Assembly: GCA_947568835.1 (NCBI GenBank)
Contig: OX387610.1
Span: 9,573,501 to 9,637,500, forward strand
DNA from: Protonemura montana
Taxonomy: Eukaryota; Arthropoda; Insecta; Plecoptera; Nemouridae
DNA length: 64,000 bases
Direction of reading: 5' to 3'
Shown here: positions 24,101 through 39,100 of the stretch, piece by piece
Layout: every line of letters starts with the position of its first letter
Position numbering within the stretch: the first letter of the stretch is position 1
Made by a program: the position numbers and the translations under genes
The notes under the pieces: model-generated
Seen by the model: only the letters and a program-made list of their open reading frames with translations
Database searches by the model: none
Told to the model about the DNA's origin: nothing

Positions 24101-27100
24101 CGAGAGTAAAGCGTGACCACACCCTCGGCCTGTACCACTTGTTGTTCGCGGTACAGGCAGTGTTAGCAATTGCGGTGATAGTGCTGTTGTATGTTGGATT
24201 GAAGTTGAAGTTTTGAAAGCGGAGTTTCTTTTTATTTTACAGAAGTTTGGGATGTTATGTGGTGGGTTTCTTTGGCAGGGTGTACTTCTTGTGGTTAATT
24301 GTACATAAATTGGTAACACGGGCTAAGACAGTGGTTATGTAAGTGAGATTGAGGTTGATGATTTTGAAGGCGGGTTTATTTCTGACCGTTAAGAGATTCG
24401 GGAAGGGTATGTTGGTGTACCTCCTACTGTTCGCTGTCTACAGACTACATGTAGCTCGCGATAAGCCTGTGGTGATGTAAGATTTGTGGTTGAACAGATC
24501 TATGACGAGGTAGCTTTATGTTGTACAGAGATTTAGTACATTTTCAGTAGTTTGGGGTGGTTTTGTCACGTTTTTTTTTTAAATACTGCGTTAACTTAAA
24601 AGAAATATCAAATGTAAGATTACCAGTATCAAATCAAATACTGTTGCTGGAATATTTTGGAAATTATTGTTGGGTGAGCCCGTATCTATGAGCCAGTAAG
24701 TATTACAGCTTTAGTGAAATTAACACATAACATCAAGAAAACTCTCAAAACGGCTTCCCTAATAGCTAAATTGGTAATATTTGATAACATTTTGTTGATA
24801 TTTAGCTAATAAGTTAAAAATTAAACTGTTTGAAAGTGCACGACAACTGATAATCAGTTTTTTTTTTGCGTTCTTTTAAAATGTTATGAAACTAAAAATA
24901 ATCACATATATCATAGAAAAGCAATTTCTTCACACATAATAAGTTCGAGGCTACAAAGATAAGAACTCGATCTAAATGGTAACTTTTGGAATTTCCTGTA
25001 CCCGTCCACTTCCTGGTCAAAACCGTCGCCCACGACGTCGCTCCATCGGCCTGTTACTCCGATACGAATCAGACAGATCAGCCGGCCACTCTCGATTATG
25101 CTAATTGCATCAAAGTGAACCAGCCACATGCACCGCATGTGCAATTGCTTCTAATGCAATTCTAAAACCACTTACCGTGGGAGGTTTAACCACTGAGTTT
25201 ATAGGTTTAGTCAGAATCCCAGCACTAGTTTCTAACTGTTTCCGCGAGAAATACCGACCGACCAAGTACTAAACCAGAGCAAATGGTGGTTAACTTCTAG
25301 GTGGAGTCACCGCGTCATTGAGAAATCAAACATTTCATTTCGTTGTTTTTGTTGCAGATTTCTTGTATTTGAGAGAAGATTGCGCTCAAGTATCTTTTAA
25401 TACTATAACTTCATCGATATTTGTAGTTATTTTTATTTAAGAACGGTTCCAAGCAACAGCTATCATTACCATTTGTTGCCAGATCGTTTTCACAGCAGAA
25501 AGTAAAACATTAACAGGCCGTTACATGTAAAACCCAATTGCTTAACATTCAAATATAGCTAGAGAGTGGCTATCTCCACGCAATGGCCATTTTTGTATAC
25601 CATCACGTCACGTTCACTCTGTTTAGACTCTATGCCCACTACTTTCAGTGGGAGTTACCGAGTGTACATGAAGTACAGAGAGTATTGCTGCAATTGTCGT
25701 TCTAGCACACTTTGTCAAATGTCACATCGACATTACGGTGGACCTTATTTAGGTTTCGGCGCAAATTCGGGTATTGCGAATCGTTGAGGGTTTCAACATT
25801 TTCTTAGTAGGTCACTTGATTTACGAAAAATACAAGCGAATTAATTATATCATTTTTATTGTAGAAAACTCGGCTATTATTCGTTGAAATGGATGCAGCC
25901 AAATTTGTATTAGATTATATATTGTGTACCTTTTTCTTTGGCACGATCAATCTTTTGCTGTCAAATATGGTCAGGATTTGTTTATTAAAAAGCTGCAGGT
26001 AACAATTTTTTACACCAATATAGTTTGCAGTTTAATTTATCCTTGAGATAAATGTATAATCATCTAGTTTACAAGCCAATCTAATTCAGAGAATCCATTC
26101 AAAATAATAAAATGGGTGGCGTAAGATACTCAACGTATTATCTTAGTTTTCTTACCAAGGTCACGTCCGTAAAAGACCAGAAATTCGCAAAGTTAAACGG
26201 TTGTAATCTCTTTAAGAATTCAAATTATATTTTCTACTGACTACATAACACTATTGGTGCCACCAGATTATCATAAACTAGATACGGCGACTACCAAAAC
26301 AATCTACTTTCCTCTTCCTTAGCTCTGAAACTTAAATAAAAAAATGGCTCAATCAATTATGCGTGTTGACTCTTCGTGGGTGTCATGGCAACATATCATT
26401 ATGCAAATGGCGAACGCATTTTTTTTGTGTGTGGAGCCTACACTTGTCGGTATTATCTAAGAACGGGACCCAGTAACGTAATGGACCACACACTGATCTG
26501 CAGGTCGTGTGTAGGCCATAGTAGCATTGTGCTGCCAGACTCCATTGCAGGTTGAGATACCCAGGGTTGTTAAAAACTAAAAACCTAGCTTCGTTTGAAT
26601 TAATTCCATTCTCAAGCTAAGGTTTATTTTATTAATTTCTTGCGATTCACTCGTTAAAAATAGTAAAAAACTAGATTTTTATCGGAAAATTTAATTTTTA
26701 TTTAAGTTGTTGATAGTGAAAATATCAATGTGTTTTTTAGGTTGAACAATGTTATCATTAATCTGTCAATCTAGTACAAACCACTGTTATATGAAAGCAC
26801 ACAGCTTTTAAAGCAAAACGAAGCCAAGATTTAGAGTTTTTGCTAAGACCAATTGATGTTTCGGACCTTTTACAAATCCTAAAAAAAAAAAAAAAAAGTA
26901 CTTAAAATCGGCTAGCAAAACGAGAAAAGCCAACGGCTACGAAACGTCAACTGTCAGCTGTCACCTTGCCGCGTGACCTTGAATCCGCAAACGGCGCCGA
27001 CCAATCAGCAACGAGCATCTCACGGGCCCACCGATTGCAGTCTCGCATCAAGCTGGCTTATAGAAAGTGTAAGTTAGGAGAAAGCATGCTAACTAGTCTC

Positions 27101-30100
27101 TCAGGCGCCGTGCCCCATCACGCGCCATTGACACAGTTGATTAGGTTGTGATGCTCATGTATTTGCCTAATCACTTATTACTATTTTAGTGATCTTTTCT
27201 ATATCTAGTTTTGTGTTGATGCAGCGAATTATTTCGGTTGATTGTGAAATGGCGAAGAGAGTTGCACTTTTCAAAATGATACCGCTAATGTAGGCACTAT
27301 AATGCGTATTTAAACACTAAAAGAAGCTAAGGGAGAGTGTATTTTCTTATATTTTCTACTGATTTCTATATACCTAATAAGCTTTGAATAAATTACACAA
27401 AATCACACCTAGTCTTCTTATTTTCTGGCTACAAGTATTTTACATGTTCTTGCTAGCCTCAAGCAACACTCACATTTCAATAGGTAACAATAAACATACA
27501 TTTAAACTGGTTGCACTTATTTTTGCTCTTTACAAATATTTATATCGTGCGTACTATCTAGTCGTGTCTATGTTTGAAAAGTTTTAGCCTTCAAAGGATG
27601 CATGTGGACCACAAAATGTGGGTCCAAAGACGTCGGAGCATCTAATACAGAATCGTGAACATCTGCAAAAACAGTGACATAAGATTGTAACTTTTGTTTC
27701 TATGCAATCAACCTTTTATAAGCGCCCTATTTTGGTTGGCCCCGGCAACAACGTGACTGAGTCGGCTGGTAAGACGGTGAAAAATCCGATGCTCTGGGTG
27801 CTCCAATGCGTTCTATTACAGCAGCGATTAGAAAAAAATGCGCGTATACTTGCAGTTTGCGAGCACCCTGTTGAAGGATTCCGGTAGAGATACAAAACAG
27901 TAGGGTAAAGTGGTCCTAGTCATGTCTGGCAGCAAAGGCTTATGCATATGCAGATGAAACTCCACTTTATAGTCTTTGAGTAAAATTTGGAATGGCCTCA
28001 AATGGTTGGCGTGCTGGAAACACCAGTTCTCGTGTGACAACCGAAGTTAAGCAACACTGTACTGGGTCAGGCATTTAAAATTGTACTTATTACCAGTTCT
28101 GTTTGAGGTTGTAGGTATTAAACTTAATTAGAAACAAGTAACTCGCCTTGCTTATCAACCTCTCGACAGCATGGATTTGTGGAGAATTCCTGCTGTTCGA
28201 GTTGTACCGCCCTTCGGAAGGGACTTTAAGCCGGTAATCCACTTGTGCTGTTTAATATTAATAGGCTACGTTTCGGTGACGGGTTTCCCTATCTTTTAGA
28301 CTAGAATAGGTTAATCATCATCGTCATCATCACTCACTCATTCACCGACGCCATTAGCCCTGTGCTAAATAGCTCGTTGTCAAAACAGTGCGTTTAAGAA
28401 CATATTTAACTCTAGAGTTGGGTAGAAGAAGAAGTAGGGGGGTACAAGAGGTCGGGTTGGTTACAGATTATGTCACACACATGCTATAAAGTGACACAGC
28501 CTCTCACGCTGCTAGGATTAAGTGCGCATGTAAGAAATCTCATTGGCAATGCAATTAATTCCTTCGCGATGGCAACAAGATAAAAACACGTTGAAAAATT
28601 TAGCATAATCACGTTGATTCATATGTACTTCCAAACTTTCGGCTGTGATACCTATTCGCAAAGTTCATTTCAATCTGTGTACGGCCAGAGAGTGGCTATC
28701 TACGAGCAATGACCGCTATGTTTTCTCGAACGACTGATTACAAAGTGTTTTTTCTCTTAAATTTCTATGTTAGTATGTTGTATTTTTTCAATTAGAAATC
28801 GTGCATGATTAGGCAAAGTATAAGAGAGGTGCAACCATATAAAGTAGGGCTGAAATTTTATTTGGGAACTTTTTGTTTGCTTGAACATAGCGGCCATTGC
28901 CCAGAGATGGCCGTTCTTTGGGGTTATGTACAACATCACCAGTAAAACGTTGACAAGGAAAGATATTTGGTCACTCAAAAAAAAAAAAGGGTTTCTTTGC
29001 AAAAACAAGGAATGCCGAATCGTTGCATCTGAAAATTTGCATAGATTTCCATCTTCTCTTTTTTTTTCCTAAGAACTGCATTAATAATTACCTATAAATG
29101 TGTTTGTCTGGATGCAAAAACGATGTCTAGATCTTGAGAAATAACAAAATAATTTCTGAACACGCGGATGTTTAAATTTGCATCTGCTTATTACCCAACA
29201 CTGCAATCGTTTGGACAAAATAAAAAAATAATAATTGCTCCCAGAGATATGAATAAGAGTCTGCAAACGAATATGTAAAAACAATCCAGGAACTTAATTA
29301 GCAATTCTCATTGTCCCACTTTCCTGGCATTGTATCAGAGTTATAGGATTGAGAGATAAAAGAGCCCGAAGGGCAGTCAATAAATTAGTATGCCAATTTC
29401 TTGAACGTAAAAAAATGTCCCTTTGGCTTCCGAAATTCGTCAAGCCAGTCTATAATTTCTTGGTGTTCAGGTAGCGAAGTTCCGTTTATCAGTGACCTCC
29501 TATCAAGTGGAATCGATGTGAAAGGCCGAATCAGTAGCACCTCCCTTCCAGAGAAGGTAAAAATCGGTTAATGACTGTCACTTTCATGAATGCATTTAGT
29601 GCAATAAGTAAGTAAGTAAATAAATAAGTAAAATTCATTAAAACTGTAGTAACGATGGATATTTTTCACCTGCGTTTAGCCAGGTATAGAGGAATAGTTA
29701 CCATAGCTAGAACAGTGGACAAACGAAAGGCATGCAATTTTTACTGCAGATCACTGTCAGATTTTGAGGATGAATGTTTGCATTTTTGCGTTTTTGAAGT
29801 TGAGGTTGGATATTTTGAGATTGAAACAAATCAGAAATGATTTTTCCAAGCTTGGGTTCATGCGGAAAACCTGGTTGACATCTCTACGAGGACCACAGAC
29901 TCACATACTTTCTAGGAAGAGTTTTTTGCGGTAGTTCTGCCATTCGTTCTGTCATAACGATATCCTAACATATAATACAGCAATATTAACGTAAATAAAA
30001 ACATGATCCAATCTGACAAAACAACTAACTAATTATTATTATTATCAAGATAATTAAATGAATTCGTAGATATAAAGATAGTTGTCTGCACCTAAAATTG

Positions 30101-33100
30101 ACATTTTTTGCCACATCCACATACTTGATTCCTAAGCGGAGTCATAAAACACAAAACCTTTCGCGGTTCATTAAACACCTTTTTTCGTTATCAATAAGTA
30201 TTAAACGTCTCTCAATTTTGACACCATACCCTTTGGCACAACCACGTCTCATAAACAGCACGAAACCAATCCCCAAGACTTATGTCTTATGTCGAACAAC
30301 TTACACCACGATTACGAAAAACACCACGTAACGTCGTCGTCACCCTGGTTCCGTGCATGACCGCCTAGTCACCGAAATGTAGCAAGCCCCAACCGGCCGT
30401 CAGCTTCCTGTTCAGCCGCTGGTAACCTCCGGTACGCAACGCAGACCTGGTATACCCGACCACGCCTGGCCCAGTGGCCTCTAACAGTTCCGGGCAGCGA
30501 CATTATGTCAGAGGCCTGACATACGGTGTATGCCTGTTTGTGTAAGGATAGAGAGTGGCTATCTCCATGCAATGGCCGCCATGTTTGCACGGATACAGAG
30601 TCGCTATCTCCTGCCAATGGGCCATGTCAACCCAGTTTCTTTACCCTTAAATGTTTTTTTTTAGTTACCACTGTAATGCCCATTGTATTTTCTTTATTTT
30701 ATCGTTATAAACATAACATACAAATACAATTCTGCTATCTCTGTGGCTGTACTTTTTTGCTATACCTTAGTAAGATATGTAAATCAGAAAAAGGTCTATC
30801 AACACAATTCTTACAGACTGGGCTTTTAAGTAGAGGCCCATTGCTTGGATATGGCCACTTTCTGACAGTGCAAACATGGCGCCCATTGCTTGGAGATGGC
30901 CACTTTCTGGCCGGTACCATAGTACGATAGCAGTAAGGCTGCGGCACTGGATATTGTATTCTAATAGCAGTGAAACAGTAGATTTTAACAACAGCTTCAC
31001 GTGACAGGACCAGGTGGAAAAGTATACCTATGTTTAGTTCCTAGTTGCATAACGCTGTAGCTGGCAGTGGTTTTTGCTGGCTTGTTGCGGCAAAGTAAAT
31101 AGGTAAAAACTTGATGTAAAACGGTCGTTACTGGAACCTGTTGTACGCTTCGGTGATGTTTGACATATTTCAGGTGTTTTCGAAGCATAATATTATGGCA
31201 ATATTATTGAAACGAGATTGTCAGTTTACGGCGAGTACGTTCAGTAATGAGCGTACTGTAATTTCTGGCATTTTTACGACAGTTGGTACACTTTGCGTGC
31301 TAGGGTCGCTTAGAATTGCGAATTTCGTTTTTGGATATTGAAAAAAGATGTGAAGTGCTGTTTGCACAGGAGTTTTTTTTTCTATTGTTAATATTTGCAG
31401 CAAGAAACGATTGTAATTTGACTTAATCAGCGAAACAAATCAGAAAAGACTCTGACCTCGAACAATAATAAACTTGCTGATTGTTAGTTTTTTTGGTGTT
31501 AAACGACGCAATATTTTGGCAACGGACTCTATGGCACTGGTGTAATAACCTGACTAAACTTTTGTGTTTTTTTCTGTTTTTCCAGCTTCACACCCACATG
31601 AGTCCAGACGAGCTTAGAAGAGTATTCCACGTGGAAGAGCACGAACAAGGTAAGCCCACTCAACCCAAATAGCACACAACTACTTCTTAACAGGGATCAT
31701 TTTTCCTGTACTCAGGAAGATAAGAATATCTGTGAAGAGCGCACCAGTGAATGTATATACTCGACAATTACTTCTAGGGAAAACTTACGGAAATCTACAG
31801 GATCAAATACCTACCCTCTATGTCAACCTGTGAAGGAAACTAGATTGATATCTTATAATATGACATAATATGCCAGTGGTGTATTTTTTTAGTTTCTTGG
31901 CATGACTTATTTGTAAAGAAAAAGTTGGTCATCGAAGTTGATGCATGTCAATACTTCTCTAAAAATAATAAGAACAAGCCAAATAATACAATTCTTATCA
32001 GACTTAACATATCCTCAATTCCTAGTTGAAAAGTTCGTTAAAACATAGACATGAAGACTTTCATGTGTGGAAGTAATTTGTTGCTGTCTGCTCAAAAAGA
32101 ACTAAGAGTTGAAGAACTTAGGTCCAGTTTAACTAATATCTCGCCTTCTAGTTGAAGTGTTAGTTGAAACTATTGCCATGACGACTTCCAATCACATGCA
32201 GTGAAATTCAGACGTTTCTGTGAGTTAGAGGTCCAACTTATAGTTGAACATTTTGGTAGCACCCGACCTTAGTATAATTGGGCCACAATAGCTTTGTTTG
32301 CCAACTAGCCAACAAGATTTCAGTGCTGTCAGCTGTTTTCTAGTGTTAACACCGGGTCACAATTTTCGACTCACCTCCAGAACTGTTGTAAGTAAATGTG
32401 GTAACTTGTAGAACTGGCAAGACTAACTAGCGCACTGGTGTGTTGAACTAGAACTTGTCTTGGCAAAAGAAGAGACACCGTGGACTAATTTATCGACACA
32501 GTATGATAGGAGTGAAAAGTGCAGAACTTGCAAACAGTTCTAAATATTGTACAAATTTGTCATTTTCATTTTGTTCCGGCTAGTGCTCGGATGAGATAAA
32601 GTAGACATGAGTAAAAACCATAAGTCCAAATGTTTCACCAACATTTTTTCCAAGATATGTACTTTATAAAAACGACTATGGTCCCTGTTTGCAGTGCCTG
32701 AATACGAAATAGTCCACGTCCACTCTTCAGCGAGGAGAGACGAACCTCTCGACATCGACGAGGCCGAGAACTCCGACAACCCCGACAGTTCTGACAGTGG
32801 TGACAGTGGGGAACAAAGTGATGACACTTCAGGTGCCAGCAGAAAATCAGTGCCAATCAAACACCTCAAGCTTTCCGCGTTCGGGCAAGACTTGAAGCTC
32901 AAGATGAAGAAGGCGACGGGACTGTTCAAAGGGGACAAAGTCAAGATGTGGAGCGTACAGAAGAACCTGACGGAACCACATCAAGTCGAGTACACGGAGG
33001 AACAGGTTGGTTCAAAAATTCTTTGTCGCTCTTTAGAAAAACAAGCTGGCGAAAATGAGCGATATTACGACGCACTGTTATGAAAACTAGATCAGCGGCA

Positions 33101-36100
33101 ATGGTCTCCGGAAACCGATTGATGAGTGATTGATGAGGAGGATGATGATGGACGTTACCTAGCCTAGAAGTGTTGGAGAGAGAACTCGGTGCTGGCAGGT
33201 AGCCTACTCCTTACGAAGAGCATCAAGGGTACCACCAGCTTTATGGTCCTTCCGAAGGACGGTACAAGTCGAACAACAGGATTCCTCTACAAATCCATGA
33301 TGTCTTGAAGTTGATTAGCAACATGAATGAAGCTGTTGTACCAACTTCAATCCCTTCAAACTCTCTACAGATTAGGAATGGTTATTAGTATGATGGTCAC
33401 CGAACTAATACCTGATTCAGCAAATCTGTTGCTTAACTTCGGTGGTCTCACGAGAGCCGGTGTTACCAATACAAAAAACCGAACGGGTGACAAAATAGAA
33501 CCACAGATAGAACGGTATGCCATTGGTATTAGAGCTGTTAGTTTATACTGATACAGTACCTACAGCAGTACAGTTTGCACTAACAAGAAAAAATTCTGGA
33601 GTGGAAAAGATTTGCAGCCAGGAAAAGTAGTTAATTAAAATAGACTTAAGCCGCGAGCAAGTATATATTGCTTAAGCTTCTTCGCGCTACTAAAAAGTGA
33701 TATTAAAAATATAAAACCAGGTCACTTCCTTGCTTCAATATCAGTATTTTCTTTAAAGAAGCAAAATTAATTTTCACTCAAGTGCATACGCGTTTAATAG
33801 GGTGTCCTTTCATTTTTGCATACCTTCACGCGCTCGGGACATTTTATTTGCATTTTTACTTGACCAAAAGGAAACCACAATTAATCGAGGGGAAAAATGT
33901 AGGTAAAAAACGCATAGAGAAACAGTTCGATGTCACAGAATGGTTCCTATTTTACCAAACAATAGAGAAAAATGCCACGAAAGAACTTTTAGAAAAAGAA
34001 TCAGAGATTGTAGAAATATTCTAGATGTGGGTGAGATGTTTAATGTTGTATCTGTGTTTCGTGCAATAGAATCAAGGGTCACCCATTCAATCACTGACCC
34101 ATCACCAAGTTGCTTAACTCGCTAAAAAAAAGTCGATGGTTGCATGAACCTAAAAAGAAACTCTTTTTTTTTCACCGACAGACGTCCGTTTCCAGTCCAC
34201 CGACATAATCTCCGATTAAAGCCCACAAATCACCACTAAATACCAAATTTCACGGACTGATGACCATCGGCTAATCATGCCAGCCGACTTCGATTCGCCA
34301 TGCTCGCTCGTTTCTTGTCGTTTTCTTTGGGTTTTCTTGCGCGGTGTCTCAGGACAAGCGGGTCATCGCGGGGGTACACGGCGTGGCACAGATCTTAGCT
34401 TTCTCCCCCCCCCCCCCCCCCCCCTCCCCCGCACCGCACTGAATGGGAGACGGAATCGTAGGATCTTTGATCGATTTGGTGATACGATTTTGCGATGGTT
34501 TTTGCAAGAGGCAAAAAAGAGAAGAAGAGTCAAAGAAGAACCATGGTCCTCAACTTGGCTTAATCTATGCATTTTTGGCCCTTATTTCTACAGATAAACA
34601 AATTTTTAAAACAAAAACGGCACTTGTTTACCGAAATTGACTTATTTTCCTTCAACATAGAATATTAACGTTATGACTTCAACGATTACTAATCGTATCG
34701 TGTATCATAATCGTAATATCGTATTAATTAGAACCTATACGACTAGGATTCGATCCTAATCGTATAGTCGTGGTTTCCCTAAAAAATTGGTTGGTTCATC
34801 AGAATTTTAACAAAGTTCCCATTATATTTCTCCAGCAAAGCCACATATCCTTCACTGCTTAAGTGTTAAGAACATGACATGAGAGCTTATTCCTGTCATA
34901 CAAGCTGCTATTAGCATACTCTGGCGTGATTAATTAGAACCCGACCAATTATAACTGCAATGATCTGTCGGTAGCGGCGCGCGCTCCTGTCATCTCGGCG
35001 ACGGTGATTTCAACGCGCGAACAAGAAACTCACTTCCTATAAGGCCATTAGGACAGTCACGATTTTTTTCCTCCTGGTTTTCTTTTGTGATATTTTTTGG
35101 TACGGTGCATTTCCTTGTGTGGTAACTGGTTAGTACTAAGCAGTGAAATTGGTTTGGACTTGTTGGTTTCACAGATTAGCTAAGGGTGCGGAAGTATTAT
35201 TACGATCGGGCAACCAGGAACCTCGTTTAGCTCTAGACCATTTTTTTAAATCAATTCCAGAATTTCTCTCGATTTTTTTTTTTTTCATGGTATAGGTATA
35301 TTGTTAGGTGACGGCTAAATTTGGCTATCCGGGAAATATATTTGTTGTACCTTTTTTTTCGTGTGTTTGTTTGAGCCTTCACTGACCAGACCGATTTTAA
35401 TTAAATTTTAAAGACACTTTTGAAATTCGTACGCTTAGACTTGCTACGTTTTTACTTCAATAAACTGGATAGCGTTTTAAATAGATTTTTATAAAAATGT
35501 TTGATTTTTGGCATAAATGACGTAAAACACTTAACAGACTAAACCAAATTTAGCAAATACGTTGATCGTTTTTAGGTGCACCATGCCTCCAAGTAAGAGA
35601 TCAACAAGTCTTTGTATTTTAATTTTATTCATCTCTTTTTTGTTTTTGTTTACCTAATTTTATGTCATTTTCAAAAAATATTTGAATTATTCAGTCGATG
35701 CCATTGCTCCATTTAGCTAGACTAAAGAAATGTAAGAAAAAATTCACCAAAAACAAACACTATAAAAACAAATCAATATTACTACAGACAGCCAACATGA
35801 CCTTTTGAAAATTACATCCACTTAAACTAGAGACAAGTTCGGCGCAAATAGCCAAGTAGCTGACGTGCCGCTCAACCCCACATTTATAATAACTAGATAC
35901 AACTGCATATTATTTAAGAACGTATGTCATAACTGTACATTGCATTATGTAACAGTCCAAGCAATGCATCAGCCAACATAACATACTATTTACACGGTCA
36001 TACAAACCCAGCATCGTGCATTAGACCCTACCCGTACAACAGAAACAACTAACACGACAACATTCTGCTAATTGTGGGCATAAAGGTGAATTAAATTAGC

Positions 36101-39100
36101 AATACGCTGCCATTTAACGGTTTTATAGGCATCATCAAAGAAACAAAAAAAAAAAAAAACGTGACAAACCTTCAGGTTTATTTATATGCCCACAAGATGT
36201 GCGGCAATGGACGTCCGTTTGTCTTTATAACAAAACAAGGCACGGAAACAAAACCTATCACCACATTAATAAAATATTCATTTAACTCGTCGCATACTAT
36301 AAATAATATTTAAAAAATTCAGCGAATTATGAATCAAGGTCCGAGATCTTGATGACCTGTGACCTGTGTTAAATCGTTGGTGAACATCAATTAGTGTCCC
36401 CACCTTGTCGTTTTGTAGTTGACCTTGAAGTGGGACGTAATTCACTGTTGAGGACACCACCCGCACTGTGGCTTAGCGTTGGTGACATGATTATGTGATA
36501 AGTTAACTGTAGATTCATCTGACATAGTGGTCTTGAGGTTGCACCTTTAAGATGGGTGAGACCAGTGGCAAGGTCTTTTGTTAGAACAGAAAATATTTTG
36601 TTTTTTAAATACAATTCGATTGAAAAAGAAATGTGCTCACATATCAGTGTACACATGGAAGGTTTTAGGAACATCAAAATGATGGTCATAAAATGATAGA
36701 GTCATTTAATGATAAATAGTATGTTTTCAAAAAATTTATTATTTATCAGTAGAGTTTTTAATAATAGGTAAAAATCAACTTAAATATCAATGAAATATTA
36801 AAAATAGGTTAAGTTTTGTTTATTTTTGCTTGCGTTAAATGAACATAGTTCAAAATTATTTGCTTTGAAAACTAGAACTCAAGTTCCATTAATTTTTAGG
36901 TAAAGCCGTTAATCGTTTGTTGTTTCAATTTTCCCATTTGATGATTTTAAAAAATTAAAAATTAAATTTTTAAAATGTTTTAGCAAATTCAACATACGAT
37001 TAGTGAACATGTCACCAATTTTACCCAAATCCGTCGTTTATTGTCAAATAACGATTTTTTTTCAGTAATTTTTTTTTTAAATCAATTATCAATCACAAAC
37101 TACAAAAAAATAATCGAAGCCAATTTGAGAAAACATTGATATCTTGAGAAGATTGTTTTAAACCCTAAATATCTGATCCCGTCATCGGCGCATGAAACTG
37201 TAATATCCTTGTGGCATGAAATTATCCACTGCTCTTTGGTCCCTCTTTATTGGGGTTGCTCTTTAGTTTAGCAACATACCCATGTTACATAAACTTTAAC
37301 GAATGCATGGCACGGCACAGGATGTTTTTGTATCCTTAATGATATACCTGCAATGTTATGTTCCTGATGACCTTTAGTTTTTGTTACAAAAGACTATTTT
37401 TAGCGCAACAAAAGAGAATTTGATTGCATACTCCTGCTGCGTTCGTGGCCGATGGTAAAACGTCAAATAAATACGTGGATAATATTTCTTTTAAAGAGAA
37501 ATACAATCTGGAATCAATCACGAGTCGATACAAAATAAAAGTTGATTCAGAGCTTTGTTCAGAGTTACGATGAACTTTACTACTAAACATAACTGGCATA
37601 TTGGTATTTAACCAATTTTACTGAAAGGGTCGGCGTGTAAGTAAACCAGGCAAATGGCTTGATTCGCATAAAAGTGTGAAATAAATCAGAGTTTTTTTGG
37701 CGTGTATATTCTCTTTTTTTGTTAAAACTGTGCAACAGTAAAATTGACTACAATTGGTATGTTACGTAAATCGTCTTAAAAAATAACAATTTCTTTTTCT
37801 GTTAAGCCACTTAGCCTTCAAACCAATAGAAAGTGAAATTGAAAAAATGAAGTAAAACCTCAAATCGTTCAACCAACAATTTTTTTTCGAGTTGGTTTCT
37901 TATATGTATAAAAATTACCGAAAAAAAAATGCTTCCTCTGAAGATTTTTGGGTCTAAGAATGATGTAAGTACAATACATTTCCGTGATCAAAAAGAACAA
38001 AAATCGAGCAAAGATTAAATAAGACAAAGATTAAATTATATAGCCTAGAAGAGTTTAAAAACCACAACTCAGCTAAAAACATATACAAACAACTAAATAA
38101 TTACTTAATTCTCTTTCAATCCGCAACATATTAAGTCGTTATCGTTTTTTTTTTTTTACACTTCTGCTCACAACCGTAAATTACTTATAAATTACTAGTA
38201 TACAATTACTCTCTTTGTATTAGAAAAGATCAAGTCGACTCAAGACAGGGAAGTTAGGCACCACAACTCATCTTTGCATCAAAGGTCTTACACCTTGAAC
38301 TTTACACAATTGTTCTTTTTTCCTCCACCATGTCCACGTTTCCGGGCAAAAAGATATTCATAAAACTTTCATATTTCAACCGTAGACAATCAATAGATGA
38401 AACTACGCCTAATATCAAATTCGCAATGCGCATCAATTCAGGTACGAAAAAAAAAAATCGTGAGAAAGGAACATCACAAAATAAAAAGTAAAATCCTTGA
38501 CGGGACTTTATAATATTTAATTATATGGTCACGCTTTTTTATTTATTTATTTTTAACTTGGTGATATAAAGGTTCAGGTGCACATAGACGATTGTTCAAG
38601 GCTGAGTTCATTCATGTTGTCTCAAAGGTGTGAATATATCATGTATGTCGTAGATTTTCAAGCGATTTGACAAAATTTATTTTTAGAATATTGTGTCGTG
38701 ACTAGCGTTTATTGTTGTTGTTTTTTTGTTCCGTTTTTATATTCAATTACGTCTCAATTAAATAGAAATTACGGTTATTTATATTTGCGATGCTGTTATA
38801 AAATAGAAAAAGGTCAGTCACGGGGAGATCTTTCCGCGGATCTCTTGGACTAATTGATCACATAATTTATGCTCGCTTCTTGCCATTTATTTCTTAATTA
38901 CAACGGTCAATATTTGTATTGGCAATTATTTTACCTCTAGTTGAAATTATGAGTTAAGTAACAACTATTTTTTTTAACGAATATCTTTGTTTGGTTTTTT
39001 GGTTAATTATTTATGAGCTTTTAGTCCTAAACAGTACTTCCTCCGACGTTTCGACAGAGTTTGCTAGCCATCTTCAGGGTGAGACTGATGTATCTGAGAT

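Larger units (their letters stand above)
21107..31585 (+). other. intron 1 of protease gene (about 10.5 kb)
   Basis: Repeat-rich intron. It holds two 5S-headed SINE fragments (21222-21386, 21432-21740), a 76 bp foldback copy (22636-22711), a degenerate repeat region (22955-23650), a hydrophobic tandem repeat region (23885-24490), inverted-end elements (25561, 28687, 30550) and another 5S SINE (28009-28396). A GC-richer patch at 26935-27075 might be an alternative promoter. No further coding exon of this gene is needed, since exons 1 and 2 are both in phase 0. Confidence 0.75.

Noticed and set aside
30369..30947. Three open frames with repeated WRPLHGDSHSL-like motifs
   Set aside because: The motif comes from the inverted ends of the MITE-like element, not from a protein-coding repeat.
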